Assembly: GCA_963836355.1 (NCBI GenBank)
Contig: CAWIJO010000004.1
Coordinates: 1 to 64,000 of the forward strand
Direction of reading: 5' to 3'
From: Palsa-506 sp963836355
GTDB lineage: Bacteria > Actinomycetota > Actinomycetes > Streptosporangiales > Streptosporangiaceae
Length of the DNA: 64,000 nucleotides
The first letter of the stretch is position 1, and each line of letters starts with the position of its first letter. Below are positions 17,364-26,081 of the stretch, piece by piece. The position numbers were made by a program, and so were the translations under genes. Below the pieces are notes generated by a model. The model did not search any database. It was not told the origin of the DNA and saw nothing but the letters and a program-made list of their open reading frames with translations.

Positions 17364-17547
17364 ATGCCGACCTATCACCGGAACCATCTCATCGCGCTGA
17401 TGCGGCGCGCGGGTCATTTCGCCGAGATTGCCACCGCCAACCAGGTCCTGCCGGACATCGTCGACCCAGAGCGGGATAGGGGTGCTGCTCGAAAGCCTGG
17501 GCCTTACCGAGGGCGGCTTGACGGAAGGCATGGGCAGCAGCCCGTGA
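17364..17547 (+). pseudogene. Small helical protein of unknown function, frameshifted
   Basis: From ATG 17364 the frame reads MPTYHRNHLIALMRRAGHFA, then EIATANQVLPDIVDPERD, then near 17482 the coding pattern shifts to another frame: GVLLESLGLTEGGLTEGMGSSP and TGA 17545-17547. The stop overlaps the GTG of the next gene as GTGA. I recall similar ~60-residue actinobacterial proteins with an LMR-G-F...LPDPVD...MGGSP pattern of unknown function. One extra base explains the shift. Confidence 0.5.
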
Positions 17548-18902
17548 ACACGAATGCACCCCGGGTGGTCGTGGTCGGCAGCGGGTTCGCCGGATTCTTC
17601 GCCGCCCGCACGATCGAACGTCGCATCCCGCCCGGCGCCGCTGACCTGACGATCATCAGCGCCACTGCACACATGTGCTACAGCCCTTTGCTGCCCGAGG
17701 TCGCAGCCGGCCGTCTCAATGCCCTGCAGATCGCGGTGCCCATGCACGGTGCACTACGGCGGACCCGCATCTTGCAAGGGATCGTCGATGCGGTAGATCT
17801 CGATGCGCGCACCATCACCGCGCAATGCGGCCTGGACGAGCCAGCCGTGATCCCCTGGGATCGACTCGTCCTGACATTGGGCAGCGTCACCCGAACCTTT
17901 CCGGTGCCCGGCCTGGCTGAGCACGGCCTGGGATTGAAGACCCTCGTGGAAGCCGACTACATCCACGATCACGTGCTGCGACAGCTGGAGATGGCCGCGG
18001 CCACCACAGACCCCGCGGTTCGACGCGCCACATTGACCTTCGTCGTCGTCGGTGCCGGCTATGCCGGCGCCGAGACCGCGGCCCAACTGCACCGCATGAC
18101 CCTCGCCCAGCTCGACCGGTTCCCCGGCCTGTCCCGCGGCGACGTCTTGTGGGTGGTTCTGGATGTCGCCGACAGCGTGCTGCCAGAACTCGGACCGCGC
18201 CTCGGCCGCCTCGCTCTGAGCGTGCTCCGCAAGCGGGGTGTCCAGGTGCGGCTCGGCACCAGCGTCACCGAGATCACCGCCGACAGCGTGGCCCTGTCCG
18301 ACGGCAGCACCCTGCCGACCCGCACGGTGCTTTGGACCGCCGGTGTCACACCGCCGCCGCTGGTCGAACGCACGCACCTGCCCATCTCGGGTGGCCGGCT
18401 CGTCGTCGACGCATACCTGCGGGTCCGGGACCACGTCTGGGCGGCAGGAGACGCCGCGTCCGCACGTGACCCGTCCGGATCGCCCAGGAGCGCGTACCCC
18501 CCGACCGCGCAGCACGCACAGCGCCAGGGAGTGGTGATCGGGCACAACGTCGCCGCGAGCCTCAATAACGGCCGGCCGCGACGTTACCGCCACCGTGACC
18601 TCGGGCTGGTGGCCGACCTCGGTGGTACCGCGGCAGTCGCCCGCCCCCTCGGCATCCCCATCAGCGGCGTAGCCGCCAAGATCATCACAAAGCTCTACCA
18701 CCTGTACGCGCTGCCCTCACCAGCGAACCGTGTGCGGGTCGCAGCTTCGTGGCTGCTCAACCTTTTCGCGCGCCCCCTCGGTGCCCAGGTCGGTCTCGTG
18801 AGCCCGGACGCGGCACGCCTCGACGTCGCCGAGCACACCGCTCGCCCAGCGATCCTGACGAACTCGCGCGTCGACGGCTCCACCACGCGACCATGGTCGT
18901 GA
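17544..18902 (+). CDS. ndh: Type II NADH dehydrogenase-like FAD oxidoreductase
   Basis: A 452-aa flavoprotein with two Rossmann motifs: VVVVGSGFAGFFAAR at residues ~8-22 for FAD and FVVVGAGYAGAETAAQL at ~170 for NAD(P)H. TLGSVTRTFPVPGL, VLWTAGV and VWAAGDAAS are typical of type II NADH:quinone oxidoreductases, which pass electrons from NADH to quinone at the membrane face without pumping protons. GTG 17544 is chosen because it overlaps the upstream stop; the longer frame from 17364 mixes two frames of another gene. A 130-bp piece of this gene is duplicated at 20496-20625. It follows regulatory module b. Confidence 0.82.
   Translation: MNTNAPRVVVVGSGFAGFFAARTIERRIPPGAADLTIISATAHMCYSPLLPEVAAGRLNALQIAVPMHGALRRTRILQGIVDAVDLDARTITAQCGLDEPAVIPWDRLVLTLGSVTRTFPVPGLAEHGLGLKTLVEADYIHDHVLRQLEMAAATTDPAVRRATLTFVVVGAGYAGAETAAQLHRMTLAQLDRFPGLSRGDVLWVVLDVADSVLPELGPRLGRLALSVLRKRGVQVRLGTSVTEITADSVALSDGSTLPTRTVLWTAGVTPPPLVERTHLPISGGRLVVDAYLRVRDHVWAAGDAASARDPSGSPRSAYPPTAQHAQRQGVVIGHNVAASLNNGRPRRYRHRDLGLVADLGGTAAVARPLGIPISGVAAKIITKLYHLYALPSPANRVRVAASWLLNLFARPLGAQVGLVSPDAARLDVAEHTARPAILTNSRVDGSTTRPWS
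18292..18421 (+). repeat. 130-bp segment of the NADH dehydrogenase gene, duplicated at 20496
   Basis: 128 of 130 positions match 20496-20625; differences are T/C in GCTTTGG versus GCTCTGG and C/G in CTCGTCGTC versus CTCGTGGTC. Confidence 0.93.
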
Positions 18903-19476
18903 CGGCGACACCGCACGGGAGCGCACTGGAGATCCAGCTCCCTATCGCCAAGCGAGCACCAAGCCGCTACGCGGCCCAGAAGCTGAACCCGCTACGGGTC
19001 GACCCCAGGTCACGGCACCGCCGCAGTGAGAAAGCCCGTAAGACCCGCCCGATGAAGATTCCCGTAGAGGGACGTCATGCGGGACGGCGCAAAGGGGTTC
19101 TCGGCGACCGCCAGGACGCTAGGGAGAAGTCCGGCCGCGGAAGGCTCAGCTCAGGGCTTGCACGTCGCCGCCCAGCCCCGGCCAGCTCTGTGGTCACTAT
19201 CTGCCAAGCGCCGGACTCGCCTGCCGGCGGCGGGCAGCGCGATGTCCTGCTGGAGCCCATGCCCGCCGGGCAGGCCCGGCCGACCAGCCTGGCGCTCCGC
19301 GGATGCCTGCCGCTCAGTTCTGCCCAGGCGCGCCGGGCTGGGTGCCGGCCGTGCTGGCGCGAGTACGTGAACCGGGTGCGTCATGCGCCCAGCAGGAATC
19401 CGGGCCAGATTTCCTGGCTGGCCCCATGCGCGGCTCAGACCGCGGCTCCACGACAGATCCTGGAAGGAGGCCCGCC
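18903..19476. other. Intergenic stretch without recognisable genes
   Basis: No coding signature found on either strand. A strong AAGGAGG ribosome site at 19464-19470 belongs to the next gene. Confidence 0.4.
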
Positions 19477-20370
19477 ATGGAAGGGTCGAGCTTGATCTTC
19501 ATCATCGTACCCATCGCGATTCCGTTTGCCCTGTTCACGGGCATAGCCCTGCCTTTCATCGCTGCCAGCCGGTCCGGCCGCAGCCACGCGCGGGGGCGGC
19601 CGGCGGGCGCACATGAGCTGAAGCGGATCAGCGCCGCCAGGCGGAGGGCCCGGCCGCTGAAACCCGGCGCTCATGACGTCCCCGTCGAATACCTGTACGT
19701 TCCCTGCGCCCGCATCCGCTACAACGGCTGCTCGGCCGGGACGCGCCGCTGGGTCCAAGAGGTGCCAATCGTCAAGAAGACGGCCAAGCGGATCTACTAC
19801 ACCAGCGGCACCTGGGACCGAAACCAGGCCGTTGTCAGCCCCGGCTGCATCAGCCGGGAAGAGTTCGAGACCGACACACGGTGCCACGATAACTGCCCGC
19901 GGGATATCGCCGCTGGCCTCGTATGCGCTCCGCACGGCCGCGGCCACCGCCACTGCGTGCATTTCCTGGCCCCGGGCCGTCACTGCTATGCGCCTGCCGG
20001 GTGCGGGGAAGACTGCCCGGCAGAGACCCGCGGCGTGCGCTGCGCAAAGCACGGTTACACGTGGGAGCACTGCCCACACGGGGAAGATCCGTGCCGTCAC
20101 GGATACTCGGCCGGCGTGATCCTGATTCCCGGTGACCGCCACCGCCCCGGCCCGGCTGGCCGGCGATTCTTCGCCACCCGCGAGGCCGCCGAAGCCGGCC
20201 TGTACCGCGGGGAACGCGAGCGAGCCGAACAGGCCGCACGGGAAGCACCACGCATCAAGGAGCTGCGCCGGGCGATGGCCGACGCTCACCCCGACCGTGG
20301 CGGCACGGCTGAGCAGTTCATCCAAGCGCGCCGCCGGTACCAGACGGCGCTTCGGCCCGCGCGACGGTAA
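19477..20370 (+). CDS. Membrane-anchored Cys/His-rich protein with J-domain-like C-terminus
   Basis: A 297-aa protein of unknown function. ATG 19477 follows AAGGAGG by 6 nt. Residues ~5-30 form one membrane segment (LIFIIVPIAIPFALFTGIAL). The middle (about 60-225) is rich in Cys and His, with repeated C-x(7-8)-C-type spacing that may bind metal. The last 60 residues contain ELRRAMADAHPDRGGTAEQF, the HPD signature and flanking helices of a J-domain, followed by QARRRYQTAL. J-domains stimulate Hsp70 ATPase; whether this short copy does so is not known. It stands alone between remnants. Confidence 0.6.
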   Translation: MEGSSLIFIIVPIAIPFALFTGIALPFIAASRSGRSHARGRPAGAHELKRISAARRRARPLKPGAHDVPVEYLYVPCARIRYNGCSAGTRRWVQEVPIVKKTAKRIYYTSGTWDRNQAVVSPGCISREEFETDTRCHDNCPRDIAAGLVCAPHGRGHRHCVHFLAPGRHCYAPAGCGEDCPAETRGVRCAKHGYTWEHCPHGEDPCRHGYSAGVILIPGDRHRPGPAGRRFFATREAAEAGLYRGERERAEQAAREAPRIKELRRAMADAHPDRGGTAEQFIQARRRYQTALRPARR

Positions 20371-20830
20371 CGCGCTCACCCGGCCGGGCCCGGCCGGCCA
20401 CGACGGCGCTTCGCGAGGGAAAGGATGGCGGTACCCGGCGAAGGAAGGGCCACCGGTCACCGGATGGGACCATGCGCCCGGCCAGCGGCGCCAATCCCTG
20501 TCCGACGGCAGCACCCTGCCGACCCGCACGGTGCTCTGGACCGCCGGTGTCACACCGCCGCCGCTGGTCGAACGCACGCACCTGCCCATCTCGGGTGGCC
20601 GGCTCGTGGTCGACGCATACCTGCGCAGCACCGCGTCGGGCCTGGGAGGTGCTGCTGGTCAGCGCCCGGGTGGCCGAGTGGATCGCGCGGGTCCCCGCCG
20701 GCGAACTGGAGGCGAGGTCCGCCGCTGGCGGATCAACCTGCGCACCGCTGAGGTCGTTCAAGAGGGCCAAGCGATGGCGGAACGGGCTGCTGTCCATGCC
20801 CACCCGCCCTGTTCGCACACAGTCCGCTGA
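20371..20830. other. Intergenic stretch holding a copied NADH dehydrogenase fragment
   Basis: Contains the 130-bp duplicate (20496-20625). The rest shows no recognised coding sequence; the frame ending RRWRINLRTAEVVQEGQAM resembles no family I know. Confidence 0.45.
20496..20625 (+). repeat. Duplicated 130-bp fragment of the NADH dehydrogenase gene
   Basis: Second copy of 18292-18421 (see there), encoding LSDGSTLPTRTVLWTAGV without the rest of the gene. Confidence 0.93.
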
Positions 20831-22087
20831 TCAGGCGCGTAGCAGCTGGGCGGTGAGCGGGTTGAGCTCGATGGGGTCGTCCTCGCCGACGATCACGGTG
20901 CCGCCGACGTTGACCATCCGGCCGTTGATCACGCAGCTGGGCTCGAACGCGAACGTCATCCCGGGTGCCAGCGGGAGTTCGCCGCCGATGGTAGGCACCT
21001 CGCCGAGCTCGCCGTAGTCCTGCGCCGGACCGTAGGCGCGCAGTCCCCAGCCGAAGCCGCACACAGGGCCATAGGGGTTGATGCTGTGCACCATCGGGTG
21101 CACGTTCCACCCGGCGGCGTCCTTGAGAGTGCGGACCATCGCATCGGCCACCTCGCCGAAGGTATGTCCGGGCCTGAGCAGCGAAAGACCGATGTCGTAG
21201 CACGCGCGGGCGACCTTGGCTGCCTCCTCGATATCGGGGTGAACTTCGCCGACCGCGATCGCCACCTGGTGCTGGCTTTCCTTCAGGGCGATGGAGTTGA
21301 ACACCTCCGCCATGATCACGTCACCGTCCTTGATCACCCGCGGCGGCTGCGGCCGGTAGGACCAGGGTGCCGGGCCCCAAGACACGAACCCCGGGCCGGA
21401 GGAGATGAGCATGTGCGGGGTATGCGCGCCGCGGCGCAGGCCCTCAGCCATCCCGGCGGTGAACACCTCCGCCTCGCTGACTCCCGGGCGGGATGCTTCC
21501 AGCATCGCCTGGGCCATCGCGTCACCGATTGCCGCGACGTGCCGGACCAGCGCCAGTTCCTCCTCGGAGTTGCTTATGATCCGGCGCAGCAGGCTGTACC
21601 ACACCGGCTTGAACGTGGCCTGCGGAAATTGCTCGGTCAGCGGGGCGTACAGCGCGTGCGGCAGGACTGGCACGATGTGCCATGGCGGGTATGGCTCCAG
21701 GCCGATCACTCCTACGGTCCCCCGGTGCAGCCCATGCTCGGTGAGCAGTTGGGCCACGTGGGCGGGGTCCTTGCCGACCCGGATGCTGGCGGGCGCTATC
21801 CACAGCGCGTCGCCGCGCTTGCGCGCCTCGATGTTGTCCTCGATGCTCATCGGTGACCATGCCAGCTGCGTCGGCTCTTCCTCGCCCGCGAAGAACATCA
21901 CGATCGATCCGGGCCGGTCGTTGGTGAAGTACACATCCGGCGCGAACGGCGCCACCGGCGCGCACTCATGCTCCCCGAAGACCAGGAGCGCGTCGACCCC
22001 CTCGGCCCGCATCAGGTCCTGGGCAATCGCCCAGCGGCGGTCACGCTCAGCGAGGGAGTAGCGGGGAACATCCGTCTGGTTTGCCAT
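20831..22087 (-). CDS. M24 (creatinase/aminopeptidase P fold) family protein lacking metal ligands
   Basis: A 418-aa two-domain protein: creatinase-type N-domain (residues 1-165, ending FKPVWYSLLRRIISNSEEE) and pita-bread domain. ATG 22087 follows AGGGAGG by 5 nt. In active M24 metallopeptidases two Asp, one His and two Glu bind two metals. Here the first Asp position is E261 (IMAEVFNS), the second is not Asp (around S271-H273), the first Glu is E382 (FEPS) and the last is G395 (VNVGGTVIV). It is therefore more like creatinase, which needs no metal, or a non-catalytic relative. A palindrome and regulatory module c lie upstream. Confidence 0.75.
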   Translation of the reverse strand: MANQTDVPRYSLAERDRRWAIAQDLMRAEGVDALLVFGEHECAPVAPFAPDVYFTNDRPGSIVMFFAGEEEPTQLAWSPMSIEDNIEARKRGDALWIAPASIRVGKDPAHVAQLLTEHGLHRGTVGVIGLEPYPPWHIVPVLPHALYAPLTEQFPQATFKPVWYSLLRRIISNSEEELALVRHVAAIGDAMAQAMLEASRPGVSEAEVFTAGMAEGLRRGAHTPHMLISSGPGFVSWGPAPWSYRPQPPRVIKDGDVIMAEVFNSIALKESQHQVAIAVGEVHPDIEEAAKVARACYDIGLSLLRPGHTFGEVADAMVRTLKDAAGWNVHPMVHSINPYGPVCGFGWGLRAYGPAQDYGELGEVPTIGGELPLAPGMTFAFEPSCVINGRMVNVGGTVIVGEDDPIELNPLTAQLLRA

Positions 22088-22111
22088 GACAACCTCCCTG
22101 GCCGAATCGCT

Positions 22112-22134
22112 TTTGCCAACATTTCGTTGGCAAA
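22112..22134. promoter_or_regulatory. Perfect palindrome upstream of the M24 gene, probable operator
   Basis: TTTGCCAAC-ATTTC-GTTGGCAAA, 9-bp perfect arms, 25 bp before the start codon of the minus-strand M24 gene. Position suits a repressor site at or just after the promoter. Confidence 0.6.
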
Positions 22135-22291
22135 CAACGCCCGGGTGCTCGCGCCCGGCCCTCGGCCTGTCGATACGGATTTGCTGCACTGTCATCTCCT
22201 CGGCCAGCCGCCATGTCCGGGCCCGGCAATCAGGGCCTGACCGTGGTGGGGACTGGTTCTTCGAGGGATGGTAGGAGCCGGCGCCGCAGGT

Positions 22292-22386
22292 GGCGTCACC
22301 CGGAAGTGCCCATGGGGGTGGAACCTTCGGCGCGCCGCCCACTGGCACGACAGTGCCGCCGGGCCGGCCCGGGGCACGACGGTGCC
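22292..22386 (-). promoter_or_regulatory. Conserved regulatory module, copy c
   Basis: Minus-strand 32-bp box 22323-22292 (TTCCACCCCCATGGGCAC... GGGTGACGCC) with palindromes GGCACGACAGTGCC (22344-22357) and GGCACGACGGTGCC (22373-22386) upstream; gap 20 bp. It lies between the LuxR gene and the M24 gene and points at the latter. Confidence 0.65.
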
Positions 22387-22412
22387 GCCGGGGATCGACC
22401 GCAGGCGCCGGG

Positions 22413-25205
22413 CTAGGGGATCAGGCCGAGCTGGCGGGCCCGGGTGACAGCCTCGGTGCGGTTAGCTGCGCCGAGCTTGTCCAGCAGGTGGCTGACGTGC
22501 TTTTTCACCGTGTTCAGGCTGACCACCAGCTCCTCGGCGATGCGCGGGTTTGGCGTGCCCGCGGCCAGCAGCACCAGGATTTCCCGCTCGCGGGCGGTCA
22601 GCTGTTCGACCAGGCCCGGCACCGCGGCGGCGGCGGCGGCTCGCCCCCGGCCCGGCGCGGCTTCCTTGCCGCCGAAGGCCCGCAGCACCTTGGCCAGGCA
22701 GCCGAGCGGGACGTCGCGGGCGGCGCCGCGTTCTGCCTTCTGCGCCGCGACCAGCCGGGCCAGCAGCGCGGCCATCGGCGCGCCCTCATCGGCGAACACC
22801 CGGACATAGCCTTGCGGGCAGCCCAGTATCAGCGCCTGGGCCAGGGCGTCCACCGCGGCGTCCTCGTCGGTGCGGACTGCCAGCGCGAGCGCCTGCAGCG
22901 CCAGGATCTCGATGATGCTGCCCGCCCGGCCTCCGGCCGCCGCGCCAGCACGCAGCCGATCCAGCAGTTCGAGTGCCAGGCCCGGGAGGTCACGGGCGAT
23001 CAGGATGCGTGCCAGCGCCAGGTACTCCGGCTCCTTGGGATAGCCTGGCTCACCGTCCGGGTCAAGGCCGCGGCTGCTCGCCCATTGCGCGGCCGCCTTA
23101 ATGTCACGTTGGGCCAGCAGCAGCCGCGCCCGCTGCGCGGGGACTGGGTTGAGCAGGCTGGCCACGTCCCCGCTCGCGCCCACCTGCCTGGCCTCGTCCA
23201 TGGCAGTCAGGGCACCGGCCTCATCGCCCTTGGCCTGCCGGATCCATGCCAGCGTCACCAGGCCATTTGCCAGCGGCTGGGTGTGGGCAGACTGCCTGGC
23301 TAGGGGGATGCCCTCGGTCACGTGGCGGAGGGCCGCGTCAAGCTCGCCCTGCTGGTAGGCGACCTCCGCCATGCCCACATACCCGGTGCCAGCCACGGGC
23401 AGGTGCGGGCGGCCGGGCACGGCCGCGATGTCGACCGCCTGCTGGTAGGTGCCGAGCGCCGCGTCCAGCCGGCCCCCGGCACGCTGGATCTGGCCGAGGT
23501 GGTGGCAGCCGCGGACCGCCAGGGCGCGTTCGCCGGCCGCCCGCCACTGGGCGGTGGTCGACGACAGCAGCTGCTCGGCTTCGGTGAGCCGGCCGCGCAT
23601 CCACTCGGCAAGGCTGAGGTAGCCGCGGGCGTGGGACGCCAGCATCCACTCGTCGTCGCCGATCCCGGCCAGGGCCTGCGACGCGAACGCGGCCGCCCCC
23701 TCGGCGTCGCCGCGGAGCGCAGCGAGGTACGCACGCTGGGTCGTGACCGCCGCGGGCACGTTCACCAGCCAGCTCCCCCCGTCGGCCGACGGCGCGGAAG
23801 GCTCACCCTCCACGCCAGCAGCGCCCGCTTGCGCGCGCTCGGCGGCATCCAGCAGCTGCCCGGCCGCCTCCACCCGGCCGCCGGCCAGGGCCATGCGCGA
23901 CCGGGCCAGCAGCAGCCGCGGCCGCGAACTGGCTATTTCGGCCGGGATCGCCGCGAGCCACCGCTGCACCGTCGCCCCCTCGCCCCGCCGGAAGAAGAGC
24001 GCGTCGAAATGCCGTTCGATCAGCCGGGCGGCCCAGACGGGATCTCCGGCCGCCAGCGCGTGCCGTATCGCCTCATCGGCCAGCCCGTGTTCCTCGTGCC
24101 AGGCCGCCGCGTTGCGATGTAGCTGCGCCGCTTGGCCAGGCTGCTCCTCCTGCAGCCGGGCGCGCAGCAGGTCCGCGAACAGGTGGTGGTAGCGCCACCA
24201 GCCGCGCACCTCATCGAGCGGCATCAGGAACATGTTGGCCCGCTCTACCTGCCCCAGCAGCGCCTGGCTGTCGGTGCGGCCGGTGACCGCGTCGCATAGC
24301 GAGCCGGACAGGCGCTCCAGCACTGAGGTCTCCAGCAGGAAGGCACGCACCAGTTGTGACTGGCGCTCTAGCACCTCCTCGGTCAGGTAGTCCAGGACAT
24401 AACGATGGCTGCCCGTAAACGCCGCCACGAACCCGGCGGGGTCGGCGTGGCCGCGCAGCGACAGGGCGGCCAGATGCAGGCCCGCCGCCCACCCTTCGGT
24501 CCGTGCCGCCAGCGCCGCGATCGCGGCCCCGGGCAGGTCGGCTCCGATCGCCTCGCCCAGCAGGGCCGCGGTCTCTTCCAGCGTGAAGCGCATTTCCGGG
24601 GCGCGCAGTTCGGTAAGCTGCCCGCGCGCGCGCAGCCGCGCCAGCGGCAGCGGCGGGTCGGCCCGCCCGGCCAGAACCAGGCGCAGGCCCCGCGGCAGGT
24701 GCTCGAGCAGGAACGCCAGCGAGGCGTGCACCGGCTGGGCGTCGACCAGGTGGTAGTCGTCGAGGACCAGCATTATCTCGTCTTCGCCAGGCTGGGCAGC
24801 CAGCTCGTTGATCAGGGCCGCCACCAGCCCCTCAAAGGCCCGCGGGGGCGGCGGGCCGAACAGCGGGCTGGTGTGCCCGGCTATCCCCGGGCACACCGGA
24901 TCCAGCGCAGCGACGACATGGCGCCAGAACCGCGCCGGGTCGTTGTCTCCAGCGTCCAGTGACAGCCAGGCGATCGGCCACCGGCCCTGGCGCGCCCAGT
25001 CAGCCAGCAGGGCCGTCTTGCCGAACCCCGCCGGCGCGCAGACCAGGATCAGGTCCCGGCCCAGCGCCTGGCCGAGCTGGTCCAGCAGGCGGGGACGGGC
25101 CACGAAACCAGGCTGGAGGCGGGGCAGGTACAGCTTGGTGGCCAGCAGGACATCCTGCTCAGCCGCGGCAGCCGCGGACGGGGGTGCCGCCTGGGACTCG
25201 GCCAT
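22413..25205 (-). CDS. LAL/MalT-type LuxR transcriptional regulator
   Basis: A 930-aa regulator. The N-terminal KLYLPRLQPGFVARPRLL lead-in and Walker A (CAPAGFGKTALL, about residue 50) begin a STAND-type NTPase domain; Walker B is LVLDDYHLV. A helical TPR-like middle (about 350-820) is the likely signal-sensing part. The C-terminal LuxR helix-turn-helix reads LTAREREILVLLAAGTPN and VSLNTVKKHVSHLLDKLGA. Such ATP-dependent regulators usually activate a neighbouring operon upon binding a ligand. ATG 25205 is chosen over the upstream ATG because the pseudogene copy starts at the same place. A broken duplicate sits at 16126-16947. Confidence 0.85.
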   Translation of the reverse strand: MAESQAAPPSAAAAAEQDVLLATKLYLPRLQPGFVARPRLLDQLGQALGRDLILVCAPAGFGKTALLADWARQGRWPIAWLSLDAGDNDPARFWRHVVAALDPVCPGIAGHTSPLFGPPPPRAFEGLVAALINELAAQPGEDEIMLVLDDYHLVDAQPVHASLAFLLEHLPRGLRLVLAGRADPPLPLARLRARGQLTELRAPEMRFTLEETAALLGEAIGADLPGAAIAALAARTEGWAAGLHLAALSLRGHADPAGFVAAFTGSHRYVLDYLTEEVLERQSQLVRAFLLETSVLERLSGSLCDAVTGRTDSQALLGQVERANMFLMPLDEVRGWWRYHHLFADLLRARLQEEQPGQAAQLHRNAAAWHEEHGLADEAIRHALAAGDPVWAARLIERHFDALFFRRGEGATVQRWLAAIPAEIASSRPRLLLARSRMALAGGRVEAAGQLLDAAERAQAGAAGVEGEPSAPSADGGSWLVNVPAAVTTQRAYLAALRGDAEGAAAFASQALAGIGDDEWMLASHARGYLSLAEWMRGRLTEAEQLLSSTTAQWRAAGERALAVRGCHHLGQIQRAGGRLDAALGTYQQAVDIAAVPGRPHLPVAGTGYVGMAEVAYQQGELDAALRHVTEGIPLARQSAHTQPLANGLVTLAWIRQAKGDEAGALTAMDEARQVGASGDVASLLNPVPAQRARLLLAQRDIKAAAQWASSRGLDPDGEPGYPKEPEYLALARILIARDLPGLALELLDRLRAGAAAGGRAGSIIEILALQALALAVRTDEDAAVDALAQALILGCPQGYVRVFADEGAPMAALLARLVAAQKAERGAARDVPLGCLAKVLRAFGGKEAAPGRGRAAAAAAVPGLVEQLTAREREILVLLAAGTPNPRIAEELVVSLNTVKKHVSHLLDKLGAANRTEAVTRARQLGLIP

Positions 25206-25270
25206 CGGGCGACCTACCACTCGGCGCATCCAGCGATGACCAGCATCGCTGCCAGGTCCGGTCATTCTAA

Positions 25271-25290
25271 CCGCGGCCTGAAGGCCGCGG
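25271..25290. promoter_or_regulatory. 20-bp hairpin palindrome upstream of the LuxR gene
   Basis: CCGCGGCC-TGAA-GGCCGCGG, perfect 8-bp arms, 66 bp upstream of ATG 25205. It could be an operator or an RNA hairpin; no T-run follows. Confidence 0.4.
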
Positions 25291-25439
25291 TGCGACCGGC
25301 CCGGTGCGGCCGCCACCCTGACGCGCCCATCGCAGGCTACCCCGCCTCTTCGCCGGCCTTCTGCGCGATCGCACCCGGCCAGCGATGGCCGCTGGCCACC
25401 AGCGGCCGGCCTAACCGCAATGCCGGGGAGTTAAGGGCC

Positions 25440-25860
25440 GGAGGCGGTTGTCACGCACTGCTGGCGGCGTGTTGCTGCCGGCGGGTGCCCGGCGCCGATT
25501 GAATTGGTGATCTTGGTGATCCGCTGGCAGCTGCGGGCCTTACCGGGCGGGTGCTTGTTCCAGCGGCTCAGCGGGGATTGACTCTGCGGGCGCAGATGCG
25601 GGGCCGGCGCGGCGGCGCGAGGTAGGCGATTTCGTGTTCCCACCGCTCGTGATCAAGGCGATCAGCGCGGCGATGGGCCAGGCGCGGTGATCGAGCAAGG
25701 TGGTGGCCAGCCGGTAGCTTGCCCCCATAGGTGGTGCCGTCGTGGCAGGTGACCGTCACCTCGGCAGCGATGATCCGGACTTTGACGCCGCCGACCAGGG
25801 AGATGAAAGACCCGTCGGGCAGCTGGTGAAGGACCGGGGGACGGCAGGCGGCGGGCCTGC
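25440..25860 (-). pseudogene. IS4-like transposase, C-terminal remnant
   Basis: Minus strand: LPDGSFISLVGGVKVRIIAA, EVTVTCHDGTTYG, then in shifted frames ASYRLATTLLDHRAWPIAAL and DHERWEHEIAYLA, then KARSCQRITKI. This is the order of the IS4-family DDE core (the Y-x-L-x-T-T-L-L-D strand and the E-R-W-E-x-E-x-x-Y helix with the catalytic Glu). Several frameshifts and no N-terminal half. 25291-25440 and 25860-26080 hold nothing else that I recognise. Confidence 0.65.
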
Positions 25861-26081
25861 CTCAGCCTCATCGGGCAGGTCGGGCGGTCTGCGCCGAACT
25901 CGCGCAGCTCGGCGCAGACCGCAGCCTGGCGGGGAATGCCGCGATGTCGTCTCTGTCCGGCGGATCCAAGCACCAGCCCGCTTTCACTGCCAGCGCGCAC
26001 GGTCGCCGAGCCGATTGCGGAGATCGGCTCGGTCTCGGCCGCGTGCCACATGGACTACCGGCGGTCCTAGGTGCCCCGGCC

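Noticed and set aside
17157..17543. Long N-terminal extension of the NADH dehydrogenase
   Set aside because: The sequence there is regulatory module b and a separate small gene; FAD-binding begins right after GTG 17544, which is coupled to that gene.
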